NCBI RefSeq assembly: GCF_900111025.1
Contig: NZ_FOFN01000001.1
Span: forward strand, 558,001-622,000
Reading direction: 5' to 3'
Source: Hyunsoonleella jejuensis
GTDB lineage: Bacteria > Bacteroidota > Bacteroidia > Flavobacteriales > Flavobacteriaceae
DNA: 64,000 nt
In this document: piece by piece, positions 25,641 to 34,991 of the stretch
Layout of the letters: each line of letters opens with the position of its first letter
How positions within the stretch are numbered: the first letter of the stretch is position 1
Position numbers and translations under genes: made by a program
Notes under the pieces: model-generated
The model's input: the letters and a program-made list of their open reading frames with translations, nothing else
What the model was told of the DNA's origin: nothing
Database searches by the model: none

Positions 25641-25750
25641 TTTGGGCGCTCCCCTTTCGGGTCGGGCTTTCCGTTAATAGTTTTGGCTCGATGCTCGCCT
25701 CGTCAAAAGCTGCCACTGCAATCCCTAGCGCGGGTTTATCTGCTAAAAAC
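25641..25750 (+). repeat. Flavobacterial intergenic repeat, copy 2
   Basis: The element begins TTTGGGCGCTCCCC, carries GTCGGGCTTTCCG and ends AATCCCTAGCGCGGG plus CTGCTAAAAAC, in the same order as 14721-14842. Between them is a variable part with its own inverted repeat (TTTTG ... CAAAA). It begins 2 bp after the QueD stop, so it may also end that transcript. Confidence 0.8.
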
Positions 25751-25810
25751 TTTCCTTAATCTTCAATTTCTACTTACCATCAAAAACCCCTTTCCATAAC
25801 AAAAATTGAG

Positions 25811-25830
25811 ATTCCTGCGTTCGCAGGAAT
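25811..25830. repeat. Perfect 8-bp inverted repeat upstream of lpxH
   Basis: ATTCCTGC and GCAGGAAT separated by GTTC form a compact GNRA-like hairpin 17 bp upstream of the lpxH start. It resembles small hairpins scattered in Bacteroidota genomes. Confidence 0.6.
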
Positions 25831-25834
25831 ATGC

Positions 25835-25842
25835 TATATTTA
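25835..25842 (+). promoter_or_regulatory. Possible promoter box (TATATTTA) for lpxH
   Basis: One mismatch from TAnnTTTG, ending only 4 bp before the ATG at 25847. If used, the mRNA would be nearly leaderless. Confidence 0.4.
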
Positions 25843-25846
25843 CACC

Positions 25847-26611
25847 ATGCAAATACCAAAAGGCAAGAAAATATATTTCGCATCAGATAATCATTTGGGT
25901 GCACCTACTAGGGAGGCATCACTGCCCCGCGAAAAGAAATTTGTTGCATGGTTAGATGAAATAAAACAAGATGCCGCTGTAATTTTTCTCCTAGGCGATT
26001 TGTTCGACTTTTGGTTTGAATACAAAACTGTTGTCCCTAGAGGTTTTACAAGAACTTTAGGTAAACTTGCCGAAATTTCAGACTCGGGTATTCCAATACA
26101 CTATTTTGTTGGGAATCACGATTTGTGGATGAACGGGTACTTTGAAGAAGAATTGAATATTCCCGTATATCACAAACCCAAAGAATTCATGTTTAACGAC
26201 AAGACGTTTTTTATTGGTCATGGCGATGGTCTAGGACCAGGAGATAAAGGGTATAAACGCTTAAAAAAAGTATTTACTAATCCGTTTTTTAAATGGGTTT
26301 TTCAGTGGGGACATCCAGACATTGGTATGCGCATCGCTCAATATTTTTCAGTAAAGAACAAATTGATTTCTGGTGATGATGACGCCAAATTTTTAGGAGA
26401 AGATAATGAATGGCTTGTGCAGTATTGTAAACGCAAACTAGAGGATAAACATCGCGATTATTTTGTGTTTGGCCACAGGCATTTACCGCTTAATATCAAT
26501 CTTAACAACAACGCAAAATATATCAACCTTGGTGATTGGATTCAGTACTTTACTTATGCTGAGTTTGATGGAGAGACTATAGAGTTAAAGGCATTCAAAA
26601 CGGATTACTAA
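25847..26611 (+). CDS. lpxH: UDP-2,3-diacylglucosamine diphosphatase
   Basis: The 254-aa protein is a calcineurin-like phosphoesterase with the LpxH motif series: ASDNHLGAP (D-x-H position), FLLGDLFDFWFEY (GD), VGNHDLWM (GNHD), FIGHGDGLGPGD and FVFGHRHLP (GHxH). It hydrolyses UDP-diacylglucosamine to lipid X in lipid A synthesis at the inner membrane face. Its 3' end overlaps that of the convergent MFS gene by 4 bp. Confidence 0.93.
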   Translation: MQIPKGKKIYFASDNHLGAPTREASLPREKKFVAWLDEIKQDAAVIFLLGDLFDFWFEYKTVVPRGFTRTLGKLAEISDSGIPIHYFVGNHDLWMNGYFEEELNIPVYHKPKEFMFNDKTFFIGHGDGLGPGDKGYKRLKKVFTNPFFKWVFQWGHPDIGMRIAQYFSVKNKLISGDDDAKFLGEDNEWLVQYCKRKLEDKHRDYFVFGHRHLPLNINLNNNAKYINLGDWIQYFTYAEFDGETIELKAFKTDY

Positions 26612-27870
26612 ATCTCACTAGCTTTAATATCCTCAGTTAAATCTAATTCTCTAAGGGCTTTATTTTTAAACCCCATAGTGGTAACCGTAATTAGTGTTAC
26701 ACAACCCCCTAAGACTACTGCTAAAGGCGCACCAAAAATTTTAGCAGCAATGCCACTTTCTAAAGCACCAAGTTCGTTAGAAGACCCTACAAACATTGAG
26801 TTTACAGCACCAACCCTGCCACGCATGTCGTCAGGTGTTTTTAGCTGTAAAATAGTTTGGCGTATCACCATGGAAACACCATCAAACACTCCCGCAACAA
26901 ACAATGCAATTACGCTCAACCAAAATAACTTTGAAGCTCCAAAAACTATCATTGCCAATCCAAAACCAAATACGGAGATTAATAATTTTTTACCTGTGTT
27001 TTTAGTTATCGGAAGATAGGTTGTAGCCAGCATAGTTAAAATACTTCCTAGCGACAAAGAGGCGTTTAATATCCCAAACCCTTTAGGACCCGCATCTAAA
27101 ATATCTTTGGCAAAAACAGCGAATATAGCCACTGCACCACCAAAAAGTACAGCAATCATATCTAAAGTTAGCGCCCCTAAAATCACCTTATCGTTAAAAA
27201 CAAATCGCAGCCCAACTTTCAAACTCTCTTTTACCGATTCGCCTATTTTTGTATTTAAAATGGGTTTCTTTTTAATGAGAAAAACTAATGCCAAAGCAAT
27301 AAGCACCAACAAAAATATAATTCCTAAGGTTTGGTGTACCCCAATCCAAGCAATTAAAAACCCTCCAATTAATGCACCTGTTACAGATGCGCCCTTCCAT
27401 GTACTACTGCTCCAAGTAGCAGCATTTGGGTAAATTGGTTTTGGAACTAGTAAGGCAATCAATGAAAATATGGTTGGCCCAAAGAATGCTCTTAAAATAC
27501 CGCCAAAAAATACAAGACCGTATATCCCTAATACAATGCTATTTGTTTGCCACGAGGTTTCAATGGTTTGTGATGTTAGCCAAAATAAACCGAAACTGAT
27601 TAAAGAAAACAACGCAATCATTAACGCAAAGAGGTTGCGTTTTTCTTTTCTATCTACAATATGACCTGCAAATGGTGCCATAAAAAAAGCTGGAATAAAT
27701 TCACAAGCTCCAATAATCCCTAAGCTTAATTTATCATTTGTAAGTGTGTATACTTGCCACTCTATAACTACAAATTGCATAGACCATCCGAAAACCAAGG
27801 CAAATCTCAATAGTAAGAAAATATTGAATTCTCTTATTCTAAGTGCAGCATAAGGATCATTTTTTGCCAT
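26608..27870 (-). CDS. MFS transporter (EntS/MFS_3-like)
   Basis: The 420-aa protein has twelve membrane segments. The N-terminus (FNIFLLLRFALVFGWSMQFVVIEWQVYTLT), motif A-like AGHIVDRKEKRN and the later RQTILQLKTPDDMRGRVGAVNSMFVGSSNELGALESG are typical of the MFS_3 group that includes enterobactin exporter EntS and macrolide carriers. The substrate is unknown. It lies 2 bp downstream of recJ on the same strand. Confidence 0.9.
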   Translation of the reverse strand: MAKNDPYAALRIREFNIFLLLRFALVFGWSMQFVVIEWQVYTLTNDKLSLGIIGACEFIPAFFMAPFAGHIVDRKEKRNLFALMIALFSLISFGLFWLTSQTIETSWQTNSIVLGIYGLVFFGGILRAFFGPTIFSLIALLVPKPIYPNAATWSSSTWKGASVTGALIGGFLIAWIGVHQTLGIIFLLVLIALALVFLIKKKPILNTKIGESVKESLKVGLRFVFNDKVILGALTLDMIAVLFGGAVAIFAVFAKDILDAGPKGFGILNASLSLGSILTMLATTYLPITKNTGKKLLISVFGFGLAMIVFGASKLFWLSVIALFVAGVFDGVSMVIRQTILQLKTPDDMRGRVGAVNSMFVGSSNELGALESGIAAKIFGAPLAVVLGGCVTLITVTTMGFKNKALRELDLTEDIKASEI

Positions 27871-27872
27871 GG

Positions 27873-29564
27873 CTAACTTTTGATATCTCGAAGTTTTAGT
27901 TGTAAAGAAACGTTACCATTCCATTCATTTTCATCAATGGAGTATACCGCATGAAATGCTTTTCCCTCGGAAACTAAATTATATTTGTCTCCCATCCCGA
28001 AACCTATGCAAACAAAACTTTGCGAACCATTTTGCGTTGCCGTTAATCTTAAATGTGTTTTATCAGCACCTACACATTTGCCATAGCCAGTATCTTTGAG
28101 ATTTTCGGTCATAAATACAGGTGTCATATTACTAGGGCCATAAGGTGCAAATTGTTTTAAAATCCTATAAAATTTAGGAGTAATGATTTCTAAGTCAATC
28201 TGTGTGTCAATTTTAACCTCTGGAATCAATAAATTCCTATCAATAGTTTTAGAAACCTCATCCTCAAATGCCTGCTTGAAAGCCTTGTAGTTTTCTTCTT
28301 TTAAAGTTAACCCAGCAGCATATTTATGTCCGCCAAATTGTTCAATATATGTAGCACAGGCTTCCAAAGCATTATAAACATCAAAACCATTAACTGAGCG
28401 GGCTGAGGCTGCTAATGTTTCGCCACTTTTGGTAAACACCAAAGTGGGACGATAATAGGTTTCAGTAAGTCTAGAAGCTACTATGCCTATAACACCTTTA
28501 TGCCAGGATTCATCGTAAACCACAGTAGTTAGTCTGTCTTGCTCATTTAAGGTTTCTATTTGCTCAAGGGCAGCTTCTGTAATCTCTTTATCGGTAGCTC
28601 TTCGTTCTAAATTATAGTTGTCAATATTTGCTGCATGTTTTTTTGCTAGGTCATAATCATCGTCGGTTAACAACGCCACGGCAAAGTTTCCGTGCTCCAT
28701 GCGTCCTGCAGCATTAATTCTTGGGGCGATTATAAAAACAACGTCTGTTATGGTAAGTTCGGTTTTTTCAACTTGGTCTAAAATAGCTTTAATCCCTGGT
28801 CTCGGTTTGGTATTAATAACATGCAAACCAAAATAGGCAAGCACTCTATTTTCACCATTAATCGGAACAATATCAGCACCAACGGCCGTAGCTACCAAGT
28901 CTAAATAGGGTAATAAATCTTCAGGTGTTTCACCATCTTTTTCAGCTAATGCTTGAATTAATTTAAAGCCCACACCACAACCACACAATTCTTTAAAAGG
29001 ATAGTTACAATCTTCGCGTTTTGGGTCTAAAACAGCGACAGCATCAGGGATTTTATCTCCAGGACGGTGGTGGTCACATATAATAAAATCGATACCCAGC
29101 GATTTTGCATAGTCTACTTTTTCAATAGCCTTAATACCGCAATCTAATGCAATAATTAATGTGAAATCGTTTTCTAAAGCAAAATTGATACCCTTTTTAG
29201 ATACACCATAACCTTCATCATATCTATTTGGGATATAGGTGTAAACTAAACTATGCTTCGTTTTTAAATATGTAGACATTAACGCCACGGCCGTAGTACC
29301 ATCTACATCATAATCACCATATACCAAAATATTTTCCTTATTGGCAATAGCTTGTTCTATTCTTGTCACAGCTTTGTCCATATCCTTCATTAAGTACGGA
29401 TTGTGCAAATGCTTTAAACTAGGGCGAAAAAAGGCTTTTGCATCATCGTAGGTTTCAATACCTCGTTGTACCAAAAGCGTAGCAATAGTTTCATCTACTT
29501 GAAGGGCTTCCTGTAAATGTTTTACTTTCTCTAAATGTGGTTTTGGTTTAAGCGTCCAACGCAT
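27873..29564 (-). CDS. recJ: Single-stranded-DNA-specific exonuclease RecJ
   Basis: The 563-aa protein has the DHH phosphoesterase motifs: VYGDYDVDGTTAVALM (motif I), LIIALDCGI, FIICDHHRPGD (DHH), PRINAAGRMEHG, then the DHHA1 domain (VGVIGIVASRLTE-like, seen as GVIGIVASRLTETYYRPTLVF, and FGGHKYAAGLTL) and a C-terminal OB-like domain. RecJ digests ssDNA 5' to 3' in recombinational and mismatch repair. Length fits the family. Confidence 0.95.
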   Translation of the reverse strand: MRWTLKPKPHLEKVKHLQEALQVDETIATLLVQRGIETYDDAKAFFRPSLKHLHNPYLMKDMDKAVTRIEQAIANKENILVYGDYDVDGTTAVALMSTYLKTKHSLVYTYIPNRYDEGYGVSKKGINFALENDFTLIIALDCGIKAIEKVDYAKSLGIDFIICDHHRPGDKIPDAVAVLDPKREDCNYPFKELCGCGVGFKLIQALAEKDGETPEDLLPYLDLVATAVGADIVPINGENRVLAYFGLHVINTKPRPGIKAILDQVEKTELTITDVVFIIAPRINAAGRMEHGNFAVALLTDDDYDLAKKHAANIDNYNLERRATDKEITEAALEQIETLNEQDRLTTVVYDESWHKGVIGIVASRLTETYYRPTLVFTKSGETLAASARSVNGFDVYNALEACATYIEQFGGHKYAAGLTLKEENYKAFKQAFEDEVSKTIDRNLLIPEVKIDTQIDLEIITPKFYRILKQFAPYGPSNMTPVFMTENLKDTGYGKCVGADKTHLRLTATQNGSQSFVCIGFGMGDKYNLVSEGKAFHAVYSIDENEWNGNVSLQLKLRDIKS

Positions 29565-29628
29565 TTAAAAAGTTTTAAGTTAAAAGTGCTCTAAAGTAAA
29601 AGTTTATAGACTAAAAGCTTAAAATACT

Positions 29629-30057
29629 TTAGGTGCTTTTAGGGTGAAAAAACGTTTCGATACTTAATTCTGAAAACTGACGAAACATTTCCATAACGCC
29701 ACAATACTTTTCAATGGATAAATCTACAGCACGTTGTAGTTTCTTTTCATTTAAATGTTCACCATAAAAATGAAAATGCATTGCTACTTTATCATAATAT
29801 TTTGGATGCTCATCCGTTAAATTGGCTTCAATTTCAATATTGAAATCATCCACATCCAACTTCATTTTTTTTATCAATGCCGCTACATCAAGTCCAGAGC
29901 ATCCCGCTAAACCGGAGAGCATTAAGGCTTTTGGGCGATAGCCTTCGCTTTTACCACCGTTTTCTTCGCCCGCATCGATAAATAAATTATGTCCTGACGG
30001 ATTTGTGCTTTCAAATCGCATTTCTCCCAACCACTTTGTGGAAACTTTAACTGCCAT
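29629..30057 (-). CDS. OsmC family protein
   Basis: The 142-aa protein has the OsmC fold sequence: RPKALMLSGLAGCSGLDVAALIKKMKL with the catalytic-type Cys in GCSG, and a C-terminal IEKYCGVMEMFRQFSELSIE with the second Cys. OsmC/Ohr proteins reduce organic hydroperoxides, while YhfA-like OsmC proteins have unclear roles; this one is nearer to YhfA by the AGCSG/KYCGV motifs. It is divergent from an AhpD-like gene, sharing a 59-bp region. Confidence 0.88.
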   Translation of the reverse strand: MAVKVSTKWLGEMRFESTNPSGHNLFIDAGEENGGKSEGYRPKALMLSGLAGCSGLDVAALIKKMKLDVDDFNIEIEANLTDEHPKYYDKVAMHFHFYGEHLNEKKLQRAVDLSIEKYCGVMEMFRQFSELSIETFFHPKST

Positions 30058-30116
30058 TTTTCTAATAATTTTTTGTTACTTGTAGTTCTCAAAAATACTA
30101 CTTAAAAAATTAAAAC

Positions 30117-30707
30117 ATGCCTTTAGTAACACCATTATCTGCAGACCACGATTTAGAAACGAAGGAACTCGCAAAGTTCTTCAATGAAACCTTAGGGTTT
30201 TGTCCAAATTCGGTATTGACGATGCAAAGGCGGCCAGCAATCAGTACGGCTTTTATTAATTTGAATAAAGCGGTTATGGCCAATGAGGGGCGTGTTACTT
30301 CAGCCTTAAAACGTATGATTGCTTGGGTAAGTAGTAACGCCACTGGTTGTCGCTATTGTCAGGCACATGCCATTCGCGCTGCAGAACGTTATGGTGCGGA
30401 GCAGGAACAATTAGATAATATTTGGGAATACAGAACGCACCCTGCTTTTAGTGAAGCAGAACGTGCTGCTTTAGACTTTAGTTTAGCCGCTTCGCAAGTG
30501 CCCAATGCGGTTGACGAAGCTATAAAAAAACGGTTATATGAATATTGGGACGAAGGCGAAATTGTAGAGATGTTAGGCGTAATTTCTTTATTTGGATACT
30601 TAAACCGTTGGAACGACTCCATGGGAACTTCTATTGAAGAAGGCGCTGTTGAAAGTGGTGAGCAGTATTTAGGAAAACATGGATGGGAGAAGGGGAAGCA
30701 TTCTTGA
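30117..30707 (+). CDS. Carboxymuconolactone decarboxylase / AhpD-like protein
   Basis: The 196-aa protein carries the redox motif CRYCQAHAI (C-x-x-C-x-x-H) at about residue 81 in the sequence AWVSSNATGCRYCQAHAIRAAERYG, characteristic of AhpD-like peroxidase partners. It is preceded by an N-terminal helix with CPNSVLTMQRRPAIS, like longer CMD proteins. A peroxide-defence role with the divergent OsmC gene is plausible but inferred. Confidence 0.87.
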   Translation: MPLVTPLSADHDLETKELAKFFNETLGFCPNSVLTMQRRPAISTAFINLNKAVMANEGRVTSALKRMIAWVSSNATGCRYCQAHAIRAAERYGAEQEQLDNIWEYRTHPAFSEAERAALDFSLAASQVPNAVDEAIKKRLYEYWDEGEIVEMLGVISLFGYLNRWNDSMGTSIEEGAVESGEQYLGKHGWEKGKHS

Positions 30708-30764
30708 TTTTTGATTTACGATTAATGATTTCAGATTTACTTTTATAAAAATTAACCTTAAACT

Positions 30765-31277
30765 ATGAATGATTTAAAATGCCCTAACTGTAAAGAAGAA
30801 GTGTCCCAAATAGAACTAGATTGCGAAAATTGTGGATTTCCATTATCTGGAACCGAAAAGGAAAAGGCAATTTTTATAGGAAGACAAATTTCTAATACAT
30901 CTAAAATTGGTGATGCTAAAGAATCTCAAGAAAAAGCGCAACGTATTTTATATATAATTGGAGGCTTTCAAATAATTAATGGTATTTTGGTTTACTTTAA
31001 TACAAAAAGTATTATGGATGTTACTTTTTATATTATTCTAGGCATACTTTTAGGCGTATTTGGATACTTTTCTTCAAAAAAACCAATCCTATTTTTGTCT
31101 TTAGCCTTGATATTAATTCTAAGTTATTACGGACTATTGTATTTAATTAACCCTGAATTTGTCTTTAAAGGTATTTTGTGGAAAATTGTCATCATTGGTT
31201 TTCTGTGTTATGGCATTTGGAACGCAATGGAAGCCCGACAACTCAAGAAAAACAATAAGTTTTTGGAAAAACAGTAA
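30765..31277 (+). CDS. Zinc-ribbon membrane protein, unknown
   Basis: The 170-aa protein starts with a zinc ribbon (KCPNCKEEVSQIELDCENCGFPL; two C-x-x-C pairs) followed by a linker and four membrane segments in residues about 60-155 (ILYIIGGFQIINGILVYF; VTFYIILGILLGVFGYF; PILFLSLALILILSYYGLLYL; LWKIVIIGFLCYGIW). No enzyme motif is visible. It stands alone; 57 bp of AT-rich DNA separate it from the AhpD-like gene. Confidence 0.75.
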   Translation: MNDLKCPNCKEEVSQIELDCENCGFPLSGTEKEKAIFIGRQISNTSKIGDAKESQEKAQRILYIIGGFQIINGILVYFNTKSIMDVTFYIILGILLGVFGYFSSKKPILFLSLALILILSYYGLLYLINPEFVFKGILWKIVIIGFLCYGIWNAMEARQLKKNNKFLEKQ

Positions 31278-31411
31278 TTTACTTTTAAATATTTTTTTGA
31301 AACCTTTCAAGAAATGTGGAGGTTTTTTTGCATAGGCAAACTGCACTTAATTTCATGTCTTAAACCAAACCAACATTACCTTCTATTTTCGTTTTTCTAA
31401 TATTATTAATT

Positions 31412-31540
31412 ATGAAAAACAAAAGAAGATTGAGTGCAAATTTTAAGCTGTTAGAAAAAGCTTTTAAAGTTACTATCCCGAAAATAAAAATATTACTCGA
31501 AATTTTGAAAATATTAAAAGATGTATTTGGAATCGATTAA
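31412..31540 (+). CDS. Possible 42-aa basic peptide
   Basis: ATG 31412 opens a 42-codon frame (start MKNKRRLSANFKLLEKAFK, end ILKILKDVFGID, stop TAA). It is very Lys/Ile/Leu-rich and would form an amphipathic helix. It overlaps the 3' end of the UDG gene by 4 bp and has no recognised family or clear promoter, so it is only a candidate. Confidence 0.3.
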   Translation: MKNKRRLSANFKLLEKAFKVTIPKIKILLEILKILKDVFGID

Positions 31541-32106
31541 ACCAAATCTTTGATTCGCTTCCTCAATTCAGGCAACACCTCAACCTCAAACCAAGGATTC
31601 TTAGTCAACCAAAATCTATTTCTAGGCGAAGGATGTGGCAATGGCAAATACTTTGGTAAATATTCTTTGAAATTAGCTACCGTTTCGGTTAAGGTTTTTT
31701 GCGTTTGTTTTCCTAAATAATAGTTTTGGGCATACATTCCAATTAAAATTACTAGATCTACATTTTTAAGTTCATCAAATAATGGTTTGTGCCATTGCGG
31801 AGCGCATTCTGGCCGTGGTGGTAAATCGCCTGTTTTTCCTTTTCCTGGGTAACAAAACCCCATTGGAATTATGGCAAACTTTTTTTCATCATAAAAAGCT
31901 TCATCAGTTACATCAAGCCATTTTCTTAGTTGCTTACCACTGGCATCGTCCCAAGGAACTCCAGACGCATGTACTTTTGTTCCTGGTGCTTGACCTATAA
32001 TCACAATTTTAGAATCTGGATGTGTGGAAACTACTGGTCTTGGCCCCAAGGCTAAATGATCCTTACAGATATTACAATGTTTTATATTTATAAGTAACTC
32101 TTGCAT
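31537..32106 (-). CDS. Uracil-DNA glycosylase family protein (Fe-S type likely)
   Basis: The 189-aa protein has the UDG active-site motif IGQAPGTKVHASGVPWDDASGKQLRKWL and the second motif LPHPSPRNRFW. Four cysteines, CNICK near residue 17 and a GFCYPG...PECAP pair about 16 residues apart, are placed as in 4Fe-4S family 4-like UDGs. It removes uracil or related bases in repair. Its ATG overlaps the stop of the upstream ATPase (TAATG). Confidence 0.87.
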   Translation of the reverse strand: MQELLINIKHCNICKDHLALGPRPVVSTHPDSKIVIIGQAPGTKVHASGVPWDDASGKQLRKWLDVTDEAFYDEKKFAIIPMGFCYPGKGKTGDLPPRPECAPQWHKPLFDELKNVDLVILIGMYAQNYYLGKQTQKTLTETVANFKEYLPKYLPLPHPSPRNRFWLTKNPWFEVEVLPELRKRIKDLV

Positions 32107-33302
32107 TAATACAAAAATCCAAATAAATACAATGGAATAATGTTTAGGCTACCAACTTCCATATCGTCCCTTACTACAAAACTATTTTTAACACCTTGTA
32201 TTTGTTTTGTTTTTTTATTTTTCCCTCCAATCTCAAACGTATACGTTCTATCTATCAAAAAATCTCCTTTTTCTGCAAGATGAATGTCATGTAGGTGTTT
32301 CATTTGGTTTGCAAAAAATGTTTCGCGTAGTGTGCCTATTTCTGCATTTTGGTTTCCTAGAACATGAACTAAATTTGGGTTGTTTAGAAACAGTTTTTCG
32401 GGTTTTGTTAATGCGCCAACACCTTTTGTTGGCTTGTAAAGTTCCATTACCAAATCTGCCCTATTAAGTAGTTTTATAGCATTTATTAAAAACACTCTAG
32501 ACATCCCCAAACGCTCACTAAGTCTAGTAATGTTGGGTATAAATGGTGCGCTTTGGGCTATAGCTATCAATAGTTTTTTTACTTTTCGACTATCCTCATA
32601 TGGCATATTTTCAACAGCATTCAAATCAACTTCTAGAATTAGGTTTATCGTTTGGTTTAATTTCGAAGCATAACTTTGCCTATTTTCTAAATAGTAAGGA
32701 TATGCGCCATGTTTCAAATACGCATCAAAATATTTAATAGGAGTAGTTAACTGTTGTTTTAAATCCCTTGCTATTTTTTTATGGTTTTTTAATAGATCGT
32801 CTAATTGAAATTTAGGAAGCTTTAATCTAAAATCTTCAAACTGAAGAAACTCTCTAAAGGATAACTCTTTTAAATGGTACATAACAACCCTTCTACTTAA
32901 ATCTGATTCTCCTTTATAAATTTCTAACATTGATGACGATGTAAACACAACTTGAAGCTTTGGGAATTGGTCATAAATCAATTTTAATTCTCTAGACCAA
33001 TTAGGGTATTTATGTACTTCATCTAAAATGAAATGGGTACCTCCTCTTAGTGTAAAAGATTTGGCAAGAGCTACTAAGGTATTATTCGAAAAATATAAAT
33101 CATCTAATGTAGCATATAAAACCTCGCTTGTTACTGGAAGCTTATGTTTTATGTATTGAAGTAGAAGCGTGGTTTTTCCTGAACCTCTAGCTCCTTTTAT
33201 TCCTATTAATCGGTTTGTCCAATCTATTTCGTTTAATAAATAACGTTCTGTTGAAGAAAGTTCTTCTAATAGTTGCTCTTGAAATGAAATTAACTCGTCC
33301 AT
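32106..33302 (-). CDS. AAA_14/DUF4143-type ATP-binding protein
   Basis: The 398-aa protein has Walker A IKGARGSGKTTLLLQYIK, Walker B FILDEVHKYPNWSRELKLIYDQFP and the sensor VVFTSSSMLEIYKG, as in AAA_14 ATPases. The C-terminal half has a helical winged-helix part (NITRLSERLGMSRVFLINAIKLLNRADLV) and a nuclease-like DUF4143 tail. Such proteins are common in anaerobes and flavobacteria; their role is not known. It is translationally coupled to the UDG gene. Confidence 0.87.
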   Translation of the reverse strand: MDELISFQEQLLEELSSTERYLLNEIDWTNRLIGIKGARGSGKTTLLLQYIKHKLPVTSEVLYATLDDLYFSNNTLVALAKSFTLRGGTHFILDEVHKYPNWSRELKLIYDQFPKLQVVFTSSSMLEIYKGESDLSRRVVMYHLKELSFREFLQFEDFRLKLPKFQLDDLLKNHKKIARDLKQQLTTPIKYFDAYLKHGAYPYYLENRQSYASKLNQTINLILEVDLNAVENMPYEDSRKVKKLLIAIAQSAPFIPNITRLSERLGMSRVFLINAIKLLNRADLVMELYKPTKGVGALTKPEKLFLNNPNLVHVLGNQNAEIGTLRETFFANQMKHLHDIHLAEKGDFLIDRTYTFEIGGKNKKTKQIQGVKNSFVVRDDMEVGSLNIIPLYLFGFLY

Positions 33303-33404
33303 AAATGTTTTTTATCTGAAACAAAATTAACAAATTTTGTTTTCAAACAAAAACAATAATCTAATAAATTGTTTATAGACAAAAACATTTTTGCGCTAAA
33401 CTGT

Positions 33405-34076
33405 TTATTTTTTCCCCCCAACCACAATAACAATTTCACCTTTTGGTGGTTTGTTAGTGTAATGCTCCAAAACCTCCTTCGCTGTTCCTCGGATGGTTTC
33501 TTCGTATAATTTGGTTAGCTCTCTTGATACTGAAACTTGTCGGTCCTCTCCAAAATACTCGCAAAAATGCCCGAGTGTTTTCACCAATTTATGCGGACTT
33601 TCATAAAAAATCATGGTTCTTGTTTCTTGGGCTAGAAGTAAAAGTCGGGTTTGCCTTCCCTTCTTTACTGGCAAAAAGCCTTCAAAAACAAATTTATCAT
33701 TTGGTAATCCAGAGTTTACTAAAGCAGGTACAAAGGCAGTTGCTCCTGGTAAGCATTCTATCTCTATATTGTTTTCAATACACGCTCGAGACAACAAAAA
33801 TCCAGGATCGGAAATGGCAGGTGTCCCTGCATCACTTATTAATGCAATCGATGTTCCGCTTTTTAACTTTTGAATGACACCCTCAACCGTTTTATGCTCG
33901 TTATGCATGTGGTGCGATTGCATGTGTGTAGAAATCTCAAAATGTTTCAGCAGTTTTCCAGACGTTCGGGTATCTTCAGCTAGTATTAAATCCACTTCTT
34001 TTAGAACTTCAATAGCTCTAAAGGTGATGTCTTTTAAATTTCCTATTGGTGTGGGAACAAGGTAAAGTTTACTCAT
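33405..34076 (-). CDS. rsmI: 16S rRNA 2'-O-ribose C1402 methyltransferase
   Basis: The 223-aa SAM-dependent protein of the tetrapyrrole methylase fold has LYLVPTPIGNLKDITFRAIEVLKEVDLILAEDTRTSGKLLKHF, ALISDAGTPAISDPGFLLSRACIE and FYESPHKLVKTL, all RsmI signatures. It methylates C1402 in the 30S decoding centre. Its start overlaps the stop of the upstream gene (TAATG). Confidence 0.95.
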   Translation of the reverse strand: MSKLYLVPTPIGNLKDITFRAIEVLKEVDLILAEDTRTSGKLLKHFEISTHMQSHHMHNEHKTVEGVIQKLKSGTSIALISDAGTPAISDPGFLLSRACIENNIEIECLPGATAFVPALVNSGLPNDKFVFEGFLPVKKGRQTRLLLLAQETRTMIFYESPHKLVKTLGHFCEYFGEDRQVSVSRELTKLYEETIRGTAKEVLEHYTNKPPKGEIVIVVGGKK

Positions 34077-34825
34077 TAGCTAAACTTAACTTGGATAATT
34101 TCCATAAAACGTTCTGAAAACTCTTCTTTTCCTTCCCAATTATTATAATCGGGCTTTACAATAGTTTCAACAAAACGATTTGCATCTTCTAGAGTTTGTA
34201 TGGTGTTTAGCTGCGAAATCACACGATCATAATCCGTATTATTCCCATCAAATAAATGCTTTATGAAGGCTATTTTATCATTTAAACCAATACTTAATCC
34301 GCCACTTTTAATACGCTCGTTTAGCGATTTTTTCTCTTGTCCGTTTTGCTTGTGCACTTTAGAAATTGGTTCAAAAACAGGTAAATCCCTAAAATCTGCG
34401 GTTAAATCTTCCAACTCACCTTTATGGCTTTCTTCTTTGGGTACGATGGATTCAATAATAGCATCTACTTCATTCTGCTCTGGTTGTTCCGGCATAAATT
34501 CTACCATGTCCTTAATTTTGTTCATCACAGGTTCAGAAATCTCATCGTCAACAACATCATCAAGATTGATATAGATTTTATCTTCAACCTCAATGTTATC
34601 ACTTATTTTATTATTAAAAGCGGCGTCCAACATTCCGAAGAAGGATGAGTTATTACCAATAGTAGGAATGTCTTCATCGAAATTTTCATGTGCAAATTTT
34701 AAAACAGAAAGCTTTTCATAAAGCATACGCGCTTCATCATGCATTTTTAAAACATCTTCCTTTCCTTTTAATTTAAGAATTCTGTGTGCGATACTTACCA
34801 ACTCAGATTCTAGCTTCTTCTTCAT
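34076..34825 (-). CDS. Conserved flavobacterial protein, unknown
   Basis: The 249-aa soluble protein has a helical N-terminus (ESELVSIAHRILKLKGKEDVLKMHDEARMLYEKLSVLKFAHENF), an acidic, probably disordered middle with many Glu/Asp, and a conserved-looking C-terminus (LNERIKSGGLSIGLNDKIAFIKHLFDGNNTDYDRVISQLN). No signal peptide or catalytic motif is seen. It is coupled to rsmI. Proteins with this end block are widespread in flavobacteria without assigned function. Confidence 0.75.
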   Translation of the reverse strand: MKKKLESELVSIAHRILKLKGKEDVLKMHDEARMLYEKLSVLKFAHENFDEDIPTIGNNSSFFGMLDAAFNNKISDNIEVEDKIYINLDDVVDDEISEPVMNKIKDMVEFMPEQPEQNEVDAIIESIVPKEESHKGELEDLTADFRDLPVFEPISKVHKQNGQEKKSLNERIKSGGLSIGLNDKIAFIKHLFDGNNTDYDRVISQLNTIQTLEDANRFVETIVKPDYNNWEGKEEFSERFMEIIQVKFS

Positions 34826-34991
34826 CTTAATACAATTTTAAAAATTAATGTGTTTTACACTTTTGATTTTAATAAATTTACGCCACCTTTATACAAAACG
34901 AGCGGGAGCTTGGTTTAGTACTAAATAGGCTTTAAAATTGTGTCAAAATAATTTGAATTACAAGGTGCAAAGACGATTAAGAAAATCTAAG

